64,000 bases of DNA, from assembly GCF_900582195.1 (NCBI RefSeq), contig NZ_UTHA01000014.1, positions 62,001 through 126,000 on the forward strand, in the 5' to 3' direction. Of this stretch, positions 25,737-35,875 are shown piece by piece (the first letter of the stretch is position 1; each line of letters starts with the position of its first letter). Source of the DNA: Pseudomonas viridiflava (GTDB lineage Bacteria > Pseudomonadota > Gammaproteobacteria > Pseudomonadales > Pseudomonadaceae). A model generated the notes under the pieces. The model ran no database searches. It was not told the DNA's origin and saw only the letters and a program-made list of their open reading frames with translations. Both the position numbers and the translations under genes were made by a program.

Positions 25737-26360
25737 ATGCTGAAGATCTGGGGACGGAAAAACTCATCGAATGTCAGGAAGCCATTGTGGGCAGCCGAAG
25801 AACTTGGCCTGGCTTACGAGGCGATCGATGCCGGTGGCGCATTCGGTGTCGTCGACACACCCGAGTACCGGGCGATGAACCCGAACGGTCGGGTGCCGGT
25901 GATAGAGGACGACGGTTTTGTGCTGTGGGAATCCAACGCCATCGTTCGCTATCTGCTGGCCAAGCATGCGCCCGACAGCAACTGGTATCCGGCGGATCCT
26001 CGAGCGCGAGCCATCGCCGACAAATGGATGGACTGGACCACGTCGAGTTTTGCCGGCCCGTTCCGCACGGTTTTCTGGGGCGTGTTGCGCACCTCGGCAG
26101 ACAAGCAGGACTGGGCGGCAATCAATGCCGCGATCAAGGAATGCAACGAGTTGCTGGGCATGGCAGACAGTGCCTTGGTCAGCCAGCCTTACCTCTCCGG
26201 AAAAGACATCGGCATGGGCGATATCCCGCTCGGCAGTTTCATTTATGCCTGGTTCGAGATGCCCATCGAGCGCGCCCCGCAACCACATCTGCAAGCCTGG
26301 TACGAGCGTCTGAAGCAGCGTCCGGCCTACCGGAAAGCCGTCATGACCGCGTTGACTTAA
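25737..26360 (+). CDS. Glutathione S-transferase
   Basis: 207 residues in the usual two-domain form: an N-terminal thioredoxin-like domain with Ser residues near the start (GRKNSSNVRKPLWAAEE) and the cis-Pro/ESNAIVRYL motif near residue 65 that binds glutathione, then an all-helical C-terminal domain. AGAGG lies just ahead of the ATG. Conjugates or reduces small electrophiles with glutathione in the cytoplasm; specific role unknown. Confidence 0.92.
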   Translation: MLKIWGRKNSSNVRKPLWAAEELGLAYEAIDAGGAFGVVDTPEYRAMNPNGRVPVIEDDGFVLWESNAIVRYLLAKHAPDSNWYPADPRARAIADKWMDWTTSSFAGPFRTVFWGVLRTSADKQDWAAINAAIKECNELLGMADSALVSQPYLSGKDIGMGDIPLGSFIYAWFEMPIERAPQPHLQAWYERLKQRPAYRKAVMTALT

Positions 26361-26483
26361 TACCTACTATCGACACACTTGACTGTACTTGTACGACGGC
26401 GGCAAGCACCATTGCGCACTTGCGCTGCGGTTCGATCCTTCGCCGCCGTCTCTTTTTTCCCTTCAATGGTGCGTAAATCAGAT

Positions 26484-27416
26484 ATGAGTTCCGCTCTGTC
26501 CATCCGGCAGCTAACCAAAACCTACGGCAACGGGTTCCAGGCCTTGAGTGGTATCGATCTGGACGTCGCCGAAGGTGACTTTTTCGCCTTGCTCGGCCCT
26601 AACGGTGCCGGTAAATCCACGACCATCGGCATTCTCTCGACCTTGGTCAACAAGACCAGCGGCACGGTGAATATCTTCGGCCATGACCTGGACAAGAATC
26701 CTGCGCAGCTCAAGCGCTCGATCGGCGTGGTGCCGCAGGAATTCAACTTCAACCAGTTTGAAAAGACTTTCGACATCGTCGTCACTCAGGCCGGTTACTA
26801 CGGCATTCCGGCGAAAATCGCCAAGGAACGCGCCGAGCAGTACCTGACGCAATTGGGCCTGTGGGACAAACGCGATGTGCCGTCGCGTTCGTTGTCCGGC
26901 GGCATGAAGCGGCGTTTGATGATCGCCCGCGCGCTGGTGCATGAACCACGTCTGCTGATCCTTGATGAACCGACCGCAGGCGTCGATATCGAGTTGCGTC
27001 GTTCGATGTGGACGTTCCTCACCGAGCTGAACCAGAAAGGCATCACCATCATCCTCACCACGCACTATCTGGAAGAGGCTGAGCAGTTGTGCCGCAACAT
27101 CGGCATCATCGACCACGGCACCATCGTCGAGAACACCAGCATGAAACAATTGCTGGGCCAGTTGCACGTGGAAACCTTTCTGCTGGATCTGAAAAACGAC
27201 TTGAACGCCGCGCCGCAATTGCTCGGTTATCCGTCCCGGTTGATCGACAGCCATACCCTGGAAGTCCAGGTCGACAAATCCATGGGCATCACGGCGTTGT
27301 TCACCCAGTTGGCACAGCAGAACATCGAAGTATTGAGCCTGCGTAACAAAACCAATCGCCTCGAGGAGCTGTTCGTGTCCCTGGTCGAGAAAAATCTGTC
27401 GAAGGTGGCGGTATGA
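26484..27416 (+). CDS. yadG: ABC transporter ATP-binding protein (YadG-like)
   Basis: 310-residue ATPase of an ABC-2 exporter. Walker A GPNGAGKST, Q-loop VPQEF, signature LSGGMKRRL, Walker B LLILDEPTAGVD and the switch His in ILTTHYLEE are all intact. The C-terminal 80 residues form the usual accessory region. It overlaps the permease gene by four bases (ATGA). The ATG at 26484 gives the family N-terminus; one at 26466 is possible, and neither has a clear Shine-Dalgarno. The pair matches E. coli YadGH; cargo unknown. Confidence 0.92.
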   Translation: MSSALSIRQLTKTYGNGFQALSGIDLDVAEGDFFALLGPNGAGKSTTIGILSTLVNKTSGTVNIFGHDLDKNPAQLKRSIGVVPQEFNFNQFEKTFDIVVTQAGYYGIPAKIAKERAEQYLTQLGLWDKRDVPSRSLSGGMKRRLMIARALVHEPRLLILDEPTAGVDIELRRSMWTFLTELNQKGITIILTTHYLEEAEQLCRNIGIIDHGTIVENTSMKQLLGQLHVETFLLDLKNDLNAAPQLLGYPSRLIDSHTLEVQVDKSMGITALFTQLAQQNIEVLSLRNKTNRLEELFVSLVEKNLSKVAV

Positions 27417-28192
27417 GTTCCGAATTCCGTCCCAACCTCGTCGCCCTGCAGACCATTGTTTATCGCGAGGTCAAACGCTTCACGCGGATCTGGCCGCAAA
27501 CACTGCTGCCGCCGGCGATTACCATGGTTCTGTACTTCGTGATCTTCGGTAACCTGATCGGTCGCCAGATCGGCGACATGGGTGGCTTCACTTACATGGA
27601 GTACATCGTGCCGGGGCTGATCATGATGTCGGTGATCACCAACTCCTACGGCAACGTGGTCTCGAGTTTCTTCGGCAGCAAGTTCCAGCGCTCCATTGAG
27701 GAATTGATGGTGTCGCCGGTATCGCCGCACACGATTCTGATCGGCTTCACCATTGGCGGCGTGTTGCGTGGACTGATGGTGGGCGTGATCGTGACGATTC
27801 TGTCGCTGTTCTTCACCCATTTGCAGGTGCATCACCTCGGGGTGACCATTCTGGTGGTGGTGCTGACGGCGACGATCTTCTCGCTGCTGGGCTTCATCAA
27901 CGCGGTGTTTGCGCGCAACTTCGATGATATTTCGATCATCCCGACCTTTGTGCTGACGCCGCTGACCTATCTGGGTGGGGTGTTCTACTCGATCACGCTG
28001 CTGCCGCCGTTCTGGCAGACCGTGTCGCTGGCCAACCCGGTGCTGCACATGGTCAACGCTTTCCGTTACGGCATTCTGGGTGTTTCGGATATCCGCATCG
28101 GCATCGCGATCACCTTTATGCTGGTGGCGACGGTGGTGTTGTATCTCGGTTGTGCGAGGTTGCTGGTGAGTGGGCGTGGTATGCGTACCTGA
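27413..28192 (+). CDS. yadH: ABC-2 type permease (YadH-like)
   Basis: 259-residue inner-membrane protein with six hydrophobic segments, starting near residue 30. The EYIVPGLIMMSVITNSYGNVVSS loop and the ABC-2 signature region PLTYLGGVFYSI (about residue 185) are typical. Its start overlaps the ATPase gene, so the two are made in step. A REP pair and a terminator follow. Confidence 0.92.
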   Translation: MSSEFRPNLVALQTIVYREVKRFTRIWPQTLLPPAITMVLYFVIFGNLIGRQIGDMGGFTYMEYIVPGLIMMSVITNSYGNVVSSFFGSKFQRSIEELMVSPVSPHTILIGFTIGGVLRGLMVGVIVTILSLFFTHLQVHHLGVTILVVVLTATIFSLLGFINAVFARNFDDISIIPTFVLTPLTYLGGVFYSITLLPPFWQTVSLANPVLHMVNAFRYGILGVSDIRIGIAITFMLVATVVLYLGCARLLVSGRGMRT

Positions 28193-28211
28193 TCCAGAAC
28201 CGCGTCGACTT

Positions 28212-28290
28212 CTTCGCGAGCAGGCTCGCTCCCACATTGGATCTATGTTGTGCTGAAGATCTTCTGTGGGAGCGAGCCTGCTCGCGAATG
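28212..28290. repeat. REP pair, tail-to-tail
   Basis: CTTCGCGAGCAGGCTCGCTCCCACA is followed after about 28 bases by TGTGGGAGCGAGCCTGCTCGCGAATG. The orientation is opposite to the REPINs at 7412 and 10328. It lies between the convergent permease and DUF2062 genes. Longest contiguous arm spans 28212-28236. Confidence 0.85.
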
Positions 28291-28305
28291 CAGACGCCAC
28301 AAATC

Positions 28306-28335
28306 AAAACGGCCTCCCACTGTGGAGGCCGTTTT
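28306..28335. terminator. Bidirectional terminator
   Basis: CGGCCTCC/GGAGGCCG stem, six-base loop, flanked by AAAA and TTTT. It lies four bases past the DUF2062 gene's stop and also faces the permease gene. Confidence 0.87.
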
Positions 28336-28339
28336 GCAT

Positions 28340-28858
28340 TCAGCGCATTCTGCTTTTCTTGCGCCGCGCCCATTGCCGCGCCACCCACCAGCGCCAATAC
28401 ATCATCACAATGCAGTAGGCGAGGGCGCCAAGTACCAGTCCCACCACCACCGAGCCGAGCAGAAATGGCTGCCACAACGTCGACAACTCGCCGCTGATCC
28501 ACTCCCAGGTCAACTCGTCCGGCAGATGCCGGGCAGGCACATCCATCAAAAACGCCCCGGCCTGATACGTGCAGAAGAACACCGCCGGCATGGTGATCGG
28601 GTTGGTCAGCCACACCAGACTGACCGCAATCGGCATGTTCCCCCGCACCGTGACGGCGAGAGCGGCGGCTACCAGCATCTGCGCCGGAATCGGCAGGAAT
28701 GCGGCGAACAGGCCGACCGCCATCGCCCGGGCGACCGAGTGACGATTGAGGTGCCAGAGGTTCGGGTCATGCAGCAACTTGCCGAGAAAGCGTAAGGATT
28801 TGTGTTCCCTGATGCTCGTCGGATCGGGCATGTAACGTTTGAATAAGCGCCGGGGCAT
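28340..28858 (-). CDS. DUF2062 domain inner-membrane protein
   Basis: 172 residues. Three hydrophobic segments (about residues 45-70, 75-95 and 130-155) and the motif VWLTNPITMPAVFFCTYQ mark the DUF2062 family. The N-terminus is basic (MPRRLFKRYMPDP). The ATG at 28858 follows GAGAAG; the longer frame upstream has no support. It is divergent from ComEC. No biochemical role is established that I can point to. Confidence 0.85.
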   Translation of the reverse strand: MPRRLFKRYMPDPTSIREHKSLRFLGKLLHDPNLWHLNRHSVARAMAVGLFAAFLPIPAQMLVAAALAVTVRGNMPIAVSLVWLTNPITMPAVFFCTYQAGAFLMDVPARHLPDELTWEWISGELSTLWQPFLLGSVVVGLVLGALAYCIVMMYWRWWVARQWARRKKSRMR

Positions 28859-28994
28859 AAGGCTTCTCGGTCGGTTAAGGCGGCAAGTATGTCTGGATTC
28901 TACGAAGCGCCCATTCAGACTTTGTGACAATTGTTGACGACGTCCGTGCCCGACACCCGCTATGCCTAAGTACGGGACTCTCAAGGACGGGCTT

Positions 28995-31229
28995 ATGCGC
29001 ACAGGGATGATGGCGCTGGCAGTCGGTCTGCTGGCCCCGGTTTTTATGCCGGCATTACCGCCGGTCTGGTTGATGCTGTTGCTGCCGGTGGCGGCTTTGA
29101 TGTTGCTGCCGTTTCGCAGCTATCCGTTGGCGTTTTTGCTGTTTGGTTTCACGTGGGCTTGTGTCGGAGCGCAATGGGCGTTGAATGATCGTTTGCCGAT
29201 TGCGTTGGATGGCGAAACCCGTTGGCTCGAAGGGCGGGTTGTCGGCTTGCCGCAGAGCGCCGAGGGTGTGGTGCGTTTCGAAGTGGCCGATGCGCAGTCG
29301 CGTCATGAAAAACTGCCATCGCTGATGCGCCTCGCCTGGTACGCCGGACCACCGGTCAACAGCGGCGAGCGTTGGCGCTTGGCGGTCAAGCTCAAACGTC
29401 CCGGTGGTTTACGCAATCCGGACGCTTTCGATTATGAGGCGTGGCTGCTGGCGCAACGTATCGGCGCCACCGGCACGATCAAGGACGGCCAACGCCTGAG
29501 CGAAGCACGCTGGGCTTGGCGCGACAGTATTCGTCAGCGTTTGCTGGCCGTGGATGCGCAGGGGCGCAGTGGCGCACTGGCGGCGCTGGTGCTGGGCGAC
29601 GGTTCGGGACTCAGTCGTGAGGATTGGCAGATTCTGCAGGACACCGGCACCGTGCACTTGCTGGTGATTTCCGGTCAGCACATCGGCTTGCTGGCGGCGG
29701 TGACGTACATGCTGGTCGCCGGATTGGCCCGTTTTGGCCTGTGGCCGTTGCGCTGGCCGTGGCTGCCGTGGGCCTGTGGTCTGGCGTTCGCAGCAGCGTT
29801 GGGTTACGCCTTGCTTGCCGGATTCGACGTGCCGGTACAGCGCGCCTGCGTGATGGTCGGGCTGGTGCTGTTATGGCGCCTGCGCTTTCGTCATTTGGGT
29901 GCCTGGTGGCCGCTGCTGCTGGCATTCAATGCGGTGCTCTTGCTCGATCCCCTGGCCAGTCTGCGCCCCGGTTTCTGGTTGTCCTTTACGGCTGTTGCAG
30001 TGTTGATCTTCACATTTGGCGGTCGACTGGGCGCGTGGCGTTGGTGGCAAACCTGGACGCGGGCACAGTGGTTGATTGCCATCGGTCTATGCCCGGTGTT
30101 GCTGGCACTGCATCTGCCGATCAGTCTCAGCGGGCCATTGGCGAACCTGTTGGCAGTGCCTTGGGTGAGCCTCGTGGTGTTGCCGCCGGCCTTGCTCGGC
30201 ACCCTGATGTTGCCGGTGCCGAATGTCGGTGAAGGTCTTTTGTGGCTGGCTGGCGGTTTGATCGATGCGCTGTTTCGCGCTTTGGCCGTGATTGCCGGGC
30301 AGTGGCCGGCATGGACAGCCGCCGCCGTGCCGGGCTGGGTCTGGTTGCTCGGCAGCCTCGGCGCGGCGTTGTTGCTGTTGCCGCGCGGCGTGCCGATGCG
30401 TGCACTGGGCTGGCCATTGCTATTGCTGCTGGTCGTGCCGCCCCGCGAGCGTCTGGATGAAGGGCTGGCCGATGTCTGGCAACTCGATGTCGGCCAAGGC
30501 CTGGCGATCCTGATCCGCACCCGCCATCACGCGCTGCTCTACGACGCTGGGCCGCGTTTTGGCGAATTCGATCTCGGCGAGCGGGTGGTGCTGCCCGCGT
30601 TGCACAAACTCAGTGTGGAAAAACTCGATCTGATGCTGCTCAGCCATGCGGACGCCGATCACGCTGGCGGCGCTTTGGCGATCACTCGTGGTTTGACCGT
30701 CGATCAAGTGATCAGCGGCGACCCGGCGGGACTGCCCGCGCAGTTGAGTGCCGAAGCCTGCGTAAGTGGACAGCAATGGCAATGGGACGGTGTGCGGTTT
30801 CAACTCTGGCAGTGGCTGGACGCTCACGACAGTAATCAGCGCTCCTGCGTGCTGCAGATCGAGGCCAATGGCGAGCGCCTGCTGCTGACCGGCGATATCG
30901 ATACCCACGCCGAGCGCGTCCTGCTCGAAAGTCCGCTGGCCGTGCCGACCCAATGGCTGCAAGCGCCCCATCATGGCAGCCGCAGTTCATCGTCAATGGC
31001 GCTGCTCAAAGTCTTGAGGCCCGAGTCGGTGCTGATCTCGCGAGGCCAGGGCAACTCCTTTGGCCATCCGCACCCGACTGTGTTGGCGCGTTATCGCAAA
31101 CTGGGCTTGCACATTTACGACAGCGCCGTGCAGGGTGCCATTCATCTGCAATTGGGTACCTTTTCGGCGCCACGCACGATGCGTCATCAGCGGCGTTTCT
31201 GGCGTGATCCGCCCGCACTGGCCCGCTGA
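28995..31229 (+). CDS. comEC: ComEC/Rec2 DNA uptake channel
   Basis: 744-residue inner-membrane protein needed for natural transformation, passing single-stranded DNA into the cytoplasm. About ten hydrophobic segments between residues 5 and 490 include the DUF4131 and competence domains (VISGQHIGLLAA, VQRACVMV). A C-terminal metallo-beta-lactamase-like domain has the metal motif SHADADHAGG and HHGSRSSSS. The ATG at 28995 is preferred because AAGGA lies 7 bases before it, over one at 28962. The TolQ/TolR and lpxK genes follow, as in P. aeruginosa. Confidence 0.93.
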   Translation: MRTGMMALAVGLLAPVFMPALPPVWLMLLLPVAALMLLPFRSYPLAFLLFGFTWACVGAQWALNDRLPIALDGETRWLEGRVVGLPQSAEGVVRFEVADAQSRHEKLPSLMRLAWYAGPPVNSGERWRLAVKLKRPGGLRNPDAFDYEAWLLAQRIGATGTIKDGQRLSEARWAWRDSIRQRLLAVDAQGRSGALAALVLGDGSGLSREDWQILQDTGTVHLLVISGQHIGLLAAVTYMLVAGLARFGLWPLRWPWLPWACGLAFAAALGYALLAGFDVPVQRACVMVGLVLLWRLRFRHLGAWWPLLLAFNAVLLLDPLASLRPGFWLSFTAVAVLIFTFGGRLGAWRWWQTWTRAQWLIAIGLCPVLLALHLPISLSGPLANLLAVPWVSLVVLPPALLGTLMLPVPNVGEGLLWLAGGLIDALFRALAVIAGQWPAWTAAAVPGWVWLLGSLGAALLLLPRGVPMRALGWPLLLLLVVPPRERLDEGLADVWQLDVGQGLAILIRTRHHALLYDAGPRFGEFDLGERVVLPALHKLSVEKLDLMLLSHADADHAGGALAITRGLTVDQVISGDPAGLPAQLSAEACVSGQQWQWDGVRFQLWQWLDAHDSNQRSCVLQIEANGERLLLTGDIDTHAERVLLESPLAVPTQWLQAPHHGSRSSSSMALLKVLRPESVLISRGQGNSFGHPHPTVLARYRKLGLHIYDSAVQGAIHLQLGTFSAPRTMRHQRRFWRDPPALAR

Positions 31230-31330
31230 TCGGGACGTGGGTCAATGGGGCGTCACGGTCGTCGGAGGGGCGGGTCTTAATCTTGACCCTATATGGTAAA
31301 GTGGCGCACTTTTTCGAGGGGACTGTCACT

Positions 31331-31966
31331 GTGTGGGAATTGGTCAAATCCGGCGGCTGGATGATGTTGCCGATCATTCTGAGTTCCATCGCGGCCATGG
31401 CGATCGTCGCCGAACGCTTGTGGACCCTGCGCGCCAGTCGCGTCACCCCCGAGCATCTGCTGGGGCAGGTCTGGGTGTGGATCAAGGACAAACAGCTCAA
31501 TAAAGAAAAACTCAAGGAATTGCGCGCCAACTCGCCGCTGGGGGAAATCCTCGCCGCCGGTCTGGCCAACTCCAAGCATGGTCGCGAGATCATGAAAGAG
31601 TGCATCGAAGAGGCTGCCGCCCGGGTCATTCACGAACTCGAGCGCTACATCAATGCGCTCGGCACTATCGCCGCCATGGCACCGTTGCTGGGGTTGCTCG
31701 GCACTGTATTGGGCATGATCGATATTTTCAGCGCTTTCACCGGTTCCGGCATGACCACCAATGCCTCGGTGTTGGCAGGTGGTATTTCCAAAGCGCTGAT
31801 CACTACCGCTGCTGGCCTGATGGTCGGTATTCCGGCGGTGTTCTTCCACCGGTTCCTGCAACGCCGCATCGATGAGCTGGTGGTGGGCATGGAGCAGGAA
31901 GCGATCAAACTGGTTGAAGTGGTGCAGGGCGATCGTGATGTCGACCTGGCCGAGGGCCGCGCGTGA
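31331..31966 (+). CDS. MotA/TolQ/ExbB-type proton channel protein
   Basis: 211 residues with three membrane helices (about residues 10-30, 113-135 and 155-180) in the TolQ/ExbB arrangement. [19 protein letters not shown] and [16 protein letters not shown] are family signatures. With its partner it would use the proton gradient to power an envelope process; here it sits beside lpxK rather than tonB or tolAB. The GTG start follows GAGGGG. It overlaps the next gene by four bases (GTGA). Confidence 0.9.
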   Translation: MWELVKSGGWMMLPIILSSIAAMAIVAERLWTLRASRVTPEHLLGQVWVWIKDKQLNKEKLKELRANSPLGEILAAGLANSKHGREIMKECIEEAAARVIHELERYINALGTIAAMAPLLGLLGTVLGMIDIFSAFTGSGMTTNASVLAGGISKALITTAAGLMVGIPAVFFHRFLQRRIDELVVGMEQEAIKLVEVVQGDRDVDLAEGRA

Positions 31967-32391
31967 AATTCCGTCGCAAACCGCGGGAAACCGTGGACAT
32001 CAACCTCGCGTCGCTGATCGACGTGGTGTTCATTCTGTTGCTGTTTTTCGTCGTGACCACCACGTTCACTCGCGAAACACAACTGCGTGTCGATCTGCCG
32101 GAGGCGGTCAGCGGCTCCCCGGCCGAAGACCAGCAGCTCAAGCAGATCGACGTGGCCATCAGCGCCGAAGGCGTATTTTCGGTGAACAACAAGATTCTGC
32201 CGAAGAACGACCTGGCGACACTGATGGAAGCCATGCAGAAAGAGTCCAACGGCGACACCAACATGCCGTTGTCGATCAGTGCCGATGGCAAGGCTCAGCA
32301 TCAATCCGTGATCACCGCCATGGACGCGGCCGGCAAGCTCGGTTTCAGCCATTTGCGCATGACCACGGTCGAGGCGGCGCCCAAATCCTGA
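31963..32391 (+). CDS. ExbD/TolR-type protein
   Basis: 142 residues. A single membrane helix near residues 18-38 begins with the motif [16 protein letters not shown], whose Asp is the proton-path residue, and a periplasmic domain follows. GTG start overlapping the previous stop; its own stop overlaps the lpxK ATG (TGATG). It completes a two-gene motor unit with the TolQ-like protein. Confidence 0.9.
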   Translation: MKFRRKPRETVDINLASLIDVVFILLLFFVVTTTFTRETQLRVDLPEAVSGSPAEDQQLKQIDVAISAEGVFSVNNKILPKNDLATLMEAMQKESNGDTNMPLSISADGKAQHQSVITAMDAAGKLGFSHLRMTTVEAAPKS

Positions 32392-33401
32392 TGAGCCTGT
32401 CCGATCGCTTGCTCGCCGCGTGGTATCAGGGGCATCCGGCCCTGTCGCTGTTGCGGCCGCTGGAAATGTTGTACCGCCGCGTGGTGGTGGGTAAACGCCA
32501 GCGCTTTCTCGACGGTGAAGGCGAGATTTACCAGCCGCCAGTGCCGTTGATCGTGGTCGGCAATATCACTGTGGGTGGCACCGGCAAGACACCGATGATT
32601 CTCTGGCTGATCGAACATTGCCGGCGCAGCGGTTTGCGTGTCGGCGTGGTCAGCCGTGGTTACGGTGCCAAACCAGCGCAGTTGCCGTGGCGCGTTGAGG
32701 CCGATCAAACCGCCGATATCGCCGGCGACGAACCGCTGCTGATCGTCCAGCGCACCGGTGTGCCGCTGATGATCGATCCCGATCGCAGCGCGGCCGTCAA
32801 AGCCTTGCTCGCCAGCGAACCGCTGGATCTGATCCTCTCCGATGACGGTATGCAGCATTATCGTCTGGCGCGTGATCTGGAGCTGGTGCTGATTGACGCC
32901 GCTCGCGGCCTCGGCAACAAGCGTTGCCTGCCCGCCGGACCTTTGCGCGAACCAATCGAACGCTTGCAAAGCGTCGACGGCGTGCTGTTCAACGGTGCCA
33001 GCGAGGATCGCGACGACGGTTTCGCTTTCCGCCTGCAGCCCACCGCGCTGGTCAATCTGCGCAGCGGCGAGCGCAAGCCGCTCGATCATTTTCCTTCCGG
33101 CCAGGCCGTGCACGCGGTCGCGGGGATCGGTAATCCGCAACGTTTCTTCAATACCCTCGAAGCGCTAGACTGGCGAGCGGTCCCCCATGCGTTTGCCGAC
33201 CACGCTGCATACAGCGTGCAGGCCTTGAATTTCACACCGTCATTGCCATTGGTGATGACCGAAAAGGACGCGGTGAAGTGCCGTGCCTTCGCTGCAGCCG
33301 ACTGGTGGTATCTGGCGGTCGATGCGGTGCCGTCACCGGCCTTTGTGGCCTGGTTCGACACACAGCTGATGCGCCTGTTGCCCGATCGGCTTTTGCCTTA
33401 A
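32391..33401 (+). CDS. lpxK: Tetraacyldisaccharide 4'-kinase
   Basis: 336 residues. Phosphorylates the 4' position of the lipid A disaccharide precursor at the inner membrane. The P-loop [12 protein letters not shown] near residue 58 and the [14 protein letters not shown] segment with the catalytic Asp are intact. Start overlaps the TolR-like gene. Next to kdsB it forms part of an LPS precursor operon. Confidence 0.96.
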   Translation: MSLSDRLLAAWYQGHPALSLLRPLEMLYRRVVVGKRQRFLDGEGEIYQPPVPLIVVGNITVGGTGKTPMILWLIEHCRRSGLRVGVVSRGYGAKPAQLPWRVEADQTADIAGDEPLLIVQRTGVPLMIDPDRSAAVKALLASEPLDLILSDDGMQHYRLARDLELVLIDAARGLGNKRCLPAGPLREPIERLQSVDGVLFNGASEDRDDGFAFRLQPTALVNLRSGERKPLDHFPSGQAVHAVAGIGNPQRFFNTLEALDWRAVPHAFADHAAYSVQALNFTPSLPLVMTEKDAVKCRAFAAADWWYLAVDAVPSPAFVAWFDTQLMRLLPDRLLP

Positions 33402-33422
33402 CTCTTTACTCAGGGAATGTTC

Positions 33423-33608
33423 ATGGACACCAAATTGCTCGATATCCTCGCGTGCCCGATCTGCAAAGGCCCGCTCAAGCTCAGCGCCGACAAGACCGAA
33501 CTGATCAGCAAGGGCGCCGGTCTGGCCTACCCGATTCGCGACGGCATCCCGGTGATGCTCGAAAGCGAAGCCCGCACTCTGACCACCGACGAGCGTCTGG
33601 ATAAATGA
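33423..33608 (+). CDS. Trm112/YcaR family small protein
   Basis: 61 residues of the UPF0434/Trm112 type. CPIC near residue 11 is the first half of the usual zinc ribbon; the expected second Cys region reads [20 protein letters not shown], without Cys. The ATG at 33423 has AGGGA at a proper distance, unlike the one at 33417. Its stop overlaps kdsB (ATGA), a pairing conserved across gamma-proteobacteria. Function unclear. Confidence 0.9.
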   Translation: MDTKLLDILACPICKGPLKLSADKTELISKGAGLAYPIRDGIPVMLESEARTLTTDERLDK

Positions 33609-34369
33609 CCACTGCCTTCACCGTTGTCATCCCATCGCGTTTCGCCTCGACCCGCCTGCCGGGCAAACCGCTGCTGGACATCGCCGGCAAGCCGATGATC
33701 CAGCACGTCTGGGAACAGGCGAGCAAAAGCAGCGCGACCCGCGTCGTGGTCGCGACTGACGATGCGCGCATCGTCGAGGCGTGCAAGGCCTTTGGCGCCG
33801 AAGTGGTGCTGACCCGTGAAGACCATAATTCCGGCACCGATCGTCTGGCTGAAGTCGCGGCGAAACTGGGCCTTGAGCCTGACGCGATCGTGGTCAACGT
33901 GCAGGGTGACGAGCCGCTGATTCCACCGAGCGTGATCGATCAGGTCGCTGCCAATCTGGCCGCCCACACCGAAGCGCGCATGGCCACGCTGGCCGAGCCG
34001 ATCGAAGATGTGGAAACCTTGTTCAATCCAAACGTGGTCAAGGTCGTCAGCGACCTCAATGGTCTGGCGCTGACTTTCAGCCGTGCGACCCTGCCGTGGG
34101 CACGCGACGCATTCGCCAAAAGCCGCGCGCAACTGCCCGAAGGCGTACCGTACCGTCGTCACATCGGCATTTATGCCTACCGCGCCGGTTTCCTGCATGA
34201 CTTCGTGAGCTGGGGGCCGTGCTGGCTGGAAAACACTGAATCGCTCGAGCAACTGCGTGCCCTGTGGCACGGCGTGAGGATTCACGTCGCTGACGCGTTG
34301 ATCGCGCCACCCACCGGTGTCGATACTGCCGAAGACCTCGAGCGCGTTCGTCGCCTGCTGGGGGCCTGA
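33605..34369 (+). CDS. kdsB: 3-deoxy-manno-octulosonate cytidylyltransferase
   Basis: 254 residues. Activates Kdo with CTP to CMP-Kdo for LPS inner core. The nucleotide-binding start [15 protein letters not shown], the [10 protein letters not shown] metal-binding motif and [13 protein letters not shown] are diagnostic. Overlaps both the upstream Trm112-like and downstream phosphatase genes. Confidence 0.97.
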   Translation: MTTAFTVVIPSRFASTRLPGKPLLDIAGKPMIQHVWEQASKSSATRVVVATDDARIVEACKAFGAEVVLTREDHNSGTDRLAEVAAKLGLEPDAIVVNVQGDEPLIPPSVIDQVAANLAAHTEARMATLAEPIEDVETLFNPNVVKVVSDLNGLALTFSRATLPWARDAFAKSRAQLPEGVPYRRHIGIYAYRAGFLHDFVSWGPCWLENTESLEQLRALWHGVRIHVADALIAPPTGVDTAEDLERVRRLLGA

Positions 34370-34833
34370 TGCGCGTTCTGTTTGTGTGCCTGGGCAACAT
34401 TTGCCGTTCGCCCACGGCCGAAGGCGTGTTGCGCCACAAGTTGCGCGCCGCAGGGCTGGCGGATCAGGTTGAAGTGGCCTCCGCCGGCACCGGTGACTGG
34501 CACGTCGGCAATCCGCCGGACAAACGCAGCCAGGCCGCCGCCAAAGTGCGCGGATATGACCTGTCGGCGCAACGCGCGCAACAGGTCAGTCGTGCCGATT
34601 TCGCCAGTTACGATCTGATTCTGGCGATGGACAACAGCAACCTGCGCAACCTCAAGGCGTTGCAGCCATCCACCGGCAAGGCTGAACTGGATCTGTTCCT
34701 GCGCCGTTATGCCGGCTTGGTCGATGAAGTGCCGGATCCGTATTACGACGGCGATCAGGGTTTCGAGCAGGTGCTGGATCTGATCGAGGCTGCGTGTGAC
34801 CAATTGTTGATCGAAGTGAAGGGCCGGTTATGA
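34369..34833 (+). CDS. ptpA: Low-molecular-weight protein-tyrosine phosphatase
   Basis: 154 residues. The P-loop VCLGNICRSP places the nucleophile at Cys7, and DPYYDG near the C-terminus has the general-acid Asp. Dephosphorylates tyrosine-phosphorylated proteins in the cytoplasm. TGATG overlap with kdsB and a four-base overlap with murB show it is part of the operon. Confidence 0.93.
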   Translation: MRVLFVCLGNICRSPTAEGVLRHKLRAAGLADQVEVASAGTGDWHVGNPPDKRSQAAAKVRGYDLSAQRAQQVSRADFASYDLILAMDNSNLRNLKALQPSTGKAELDLFLRRYAGLVDEVPDPYYDGDQGFEQVLDLIEAACDQLLIEVKGRL

Positions 34834-35849
34834 GTTTGCAGCTGCAACCGCAGGTTTCCCTGAAACCGTTCAACAGTTTTGGCGTCGATGTGCGCGCGCA
34901 ACTGTTCGCCGAAGCCCACAGCGATGCCGATGTCCGTGAAGCGCTGGCCTATGCCACTGCGCACGACGTGCCGTTGCTGGTGATCGGCGGTGGCAGCAAC
35001 TTGCTGCTGACCGCCGACATTGCGGCGTTGGTGCTGCGCATGGCGACGCGCGGGATCCGCGTGATCAGCGATGACGGTAGCCGTGTGGTGATCGAAGCTG
35101 AAGCCGGCGAGCCTTGGCATCCGTTCGTGCAGTACACGTTGGCGCAGGGATTTTCCGGACTGGAAAACCTCAGCCTGATCCCGGGCACCGTCGGTGCTGC
35201 GCCCATGCAGAACATCGGTGCCTACGGTGTCGAGATCAAGGATGTGTTCGCCGGGCTTACTGCGCTGGATCGCCAGACCGGCGAACTGCGCGACTTTACA
35301 CTCGAAGAATGCAACTTCGCCTATCGCGACAGCCTGTTCAAACAGCAGCCGGGGCGTTGGTTGATCCTGCGCGTGCGTTTTACGCTCGACCGCGTCGCCC
35401 ATCTGCATCTGGAGTACGGCCCGGTGCGTCAGCGCCTGACCGAGCAGGGCATCGAGCAGCCGACGCCAAGTGACGTCAGCCGCGCCATCTGCAGCATCCG
35501 CAGTGAGAAGCTGCCGGATCCGGCGGTACTCGGCAATGCCGGCAGCTTTTTCAAGAATCCGCTGGTGTCGGCGGCCGCCGTCGCGCAGATCAAAGCGCAG
35601 CACCCGGATCTGGTGGCGTACGCGCAACCGGACGGGCAGATGAAGCTGGCCGCCGGTTGGCTGATCGAGCGTGCCGGATGGAAAGGCTTCCGTGAGGCCG
35701 ATGCCGGCGTGCATAAATTGCAGGCGCTGGTGCTGGTCAACTACGGCGCGGCGACCGGCTTACAACTGCTCGATCTGGCGCAACGCATCCAGAAAGACAT
35801 TGCAGAGCGTTTCGATGTCGAGCTGGAAATGGAGCCTAACCGCTATTGA
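34830..35849 (+). CDS. murB: UDP-N-acetylenolpyruvoylglucosamine reductase
   Basis: 339 residues, the E. coli-type (type I) MurB. Reduces UDP-GlcNAc-enolpyruvate to UDP-MurNAc with NADPH and FAD. FAD-binding VIGGGSNLLL and GTVGAAPMQNIGAYGVEIKD are typical, the proton-donor Ser lies in NAGSFFKNP, and the catalytic Glu is near the end. Last gene of the operon, closed by a terminator. Confidence 0.97.
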   Translation: MSLQLQPQVSLKPFNSFGVDVRAQLFAEAHSDADVREALAYATAHDVPLLVIGGGSNLLLTADIAALVLRMATRGIRVISDDGSRVVIEAEAGEPWHPFVQYTLAQGFSGLENLSLIPGTVGAAPMQNIGAYGVEIKDVFAGLTALDRQTGELRDFTLEECNFAYRDSLFKQQPGRWLILRVRFTLDRVAHLHLEYGPVRQRLTEQGIEQPTPSDVSRAICSIRSEKLPDPAVLGNAGSFFKNPLVSAAAVAQIKAQHPDLVAYAQPDGQMKLAAGWLIERAGWKGFREADAGVHKLQALVLVNYGAATGLQLLDLAQRIQKDIAERFDVELEMEPNRY

Positions 35850-35875
35850 GGCTACGCTTTCAAAGCGCCATTCAA

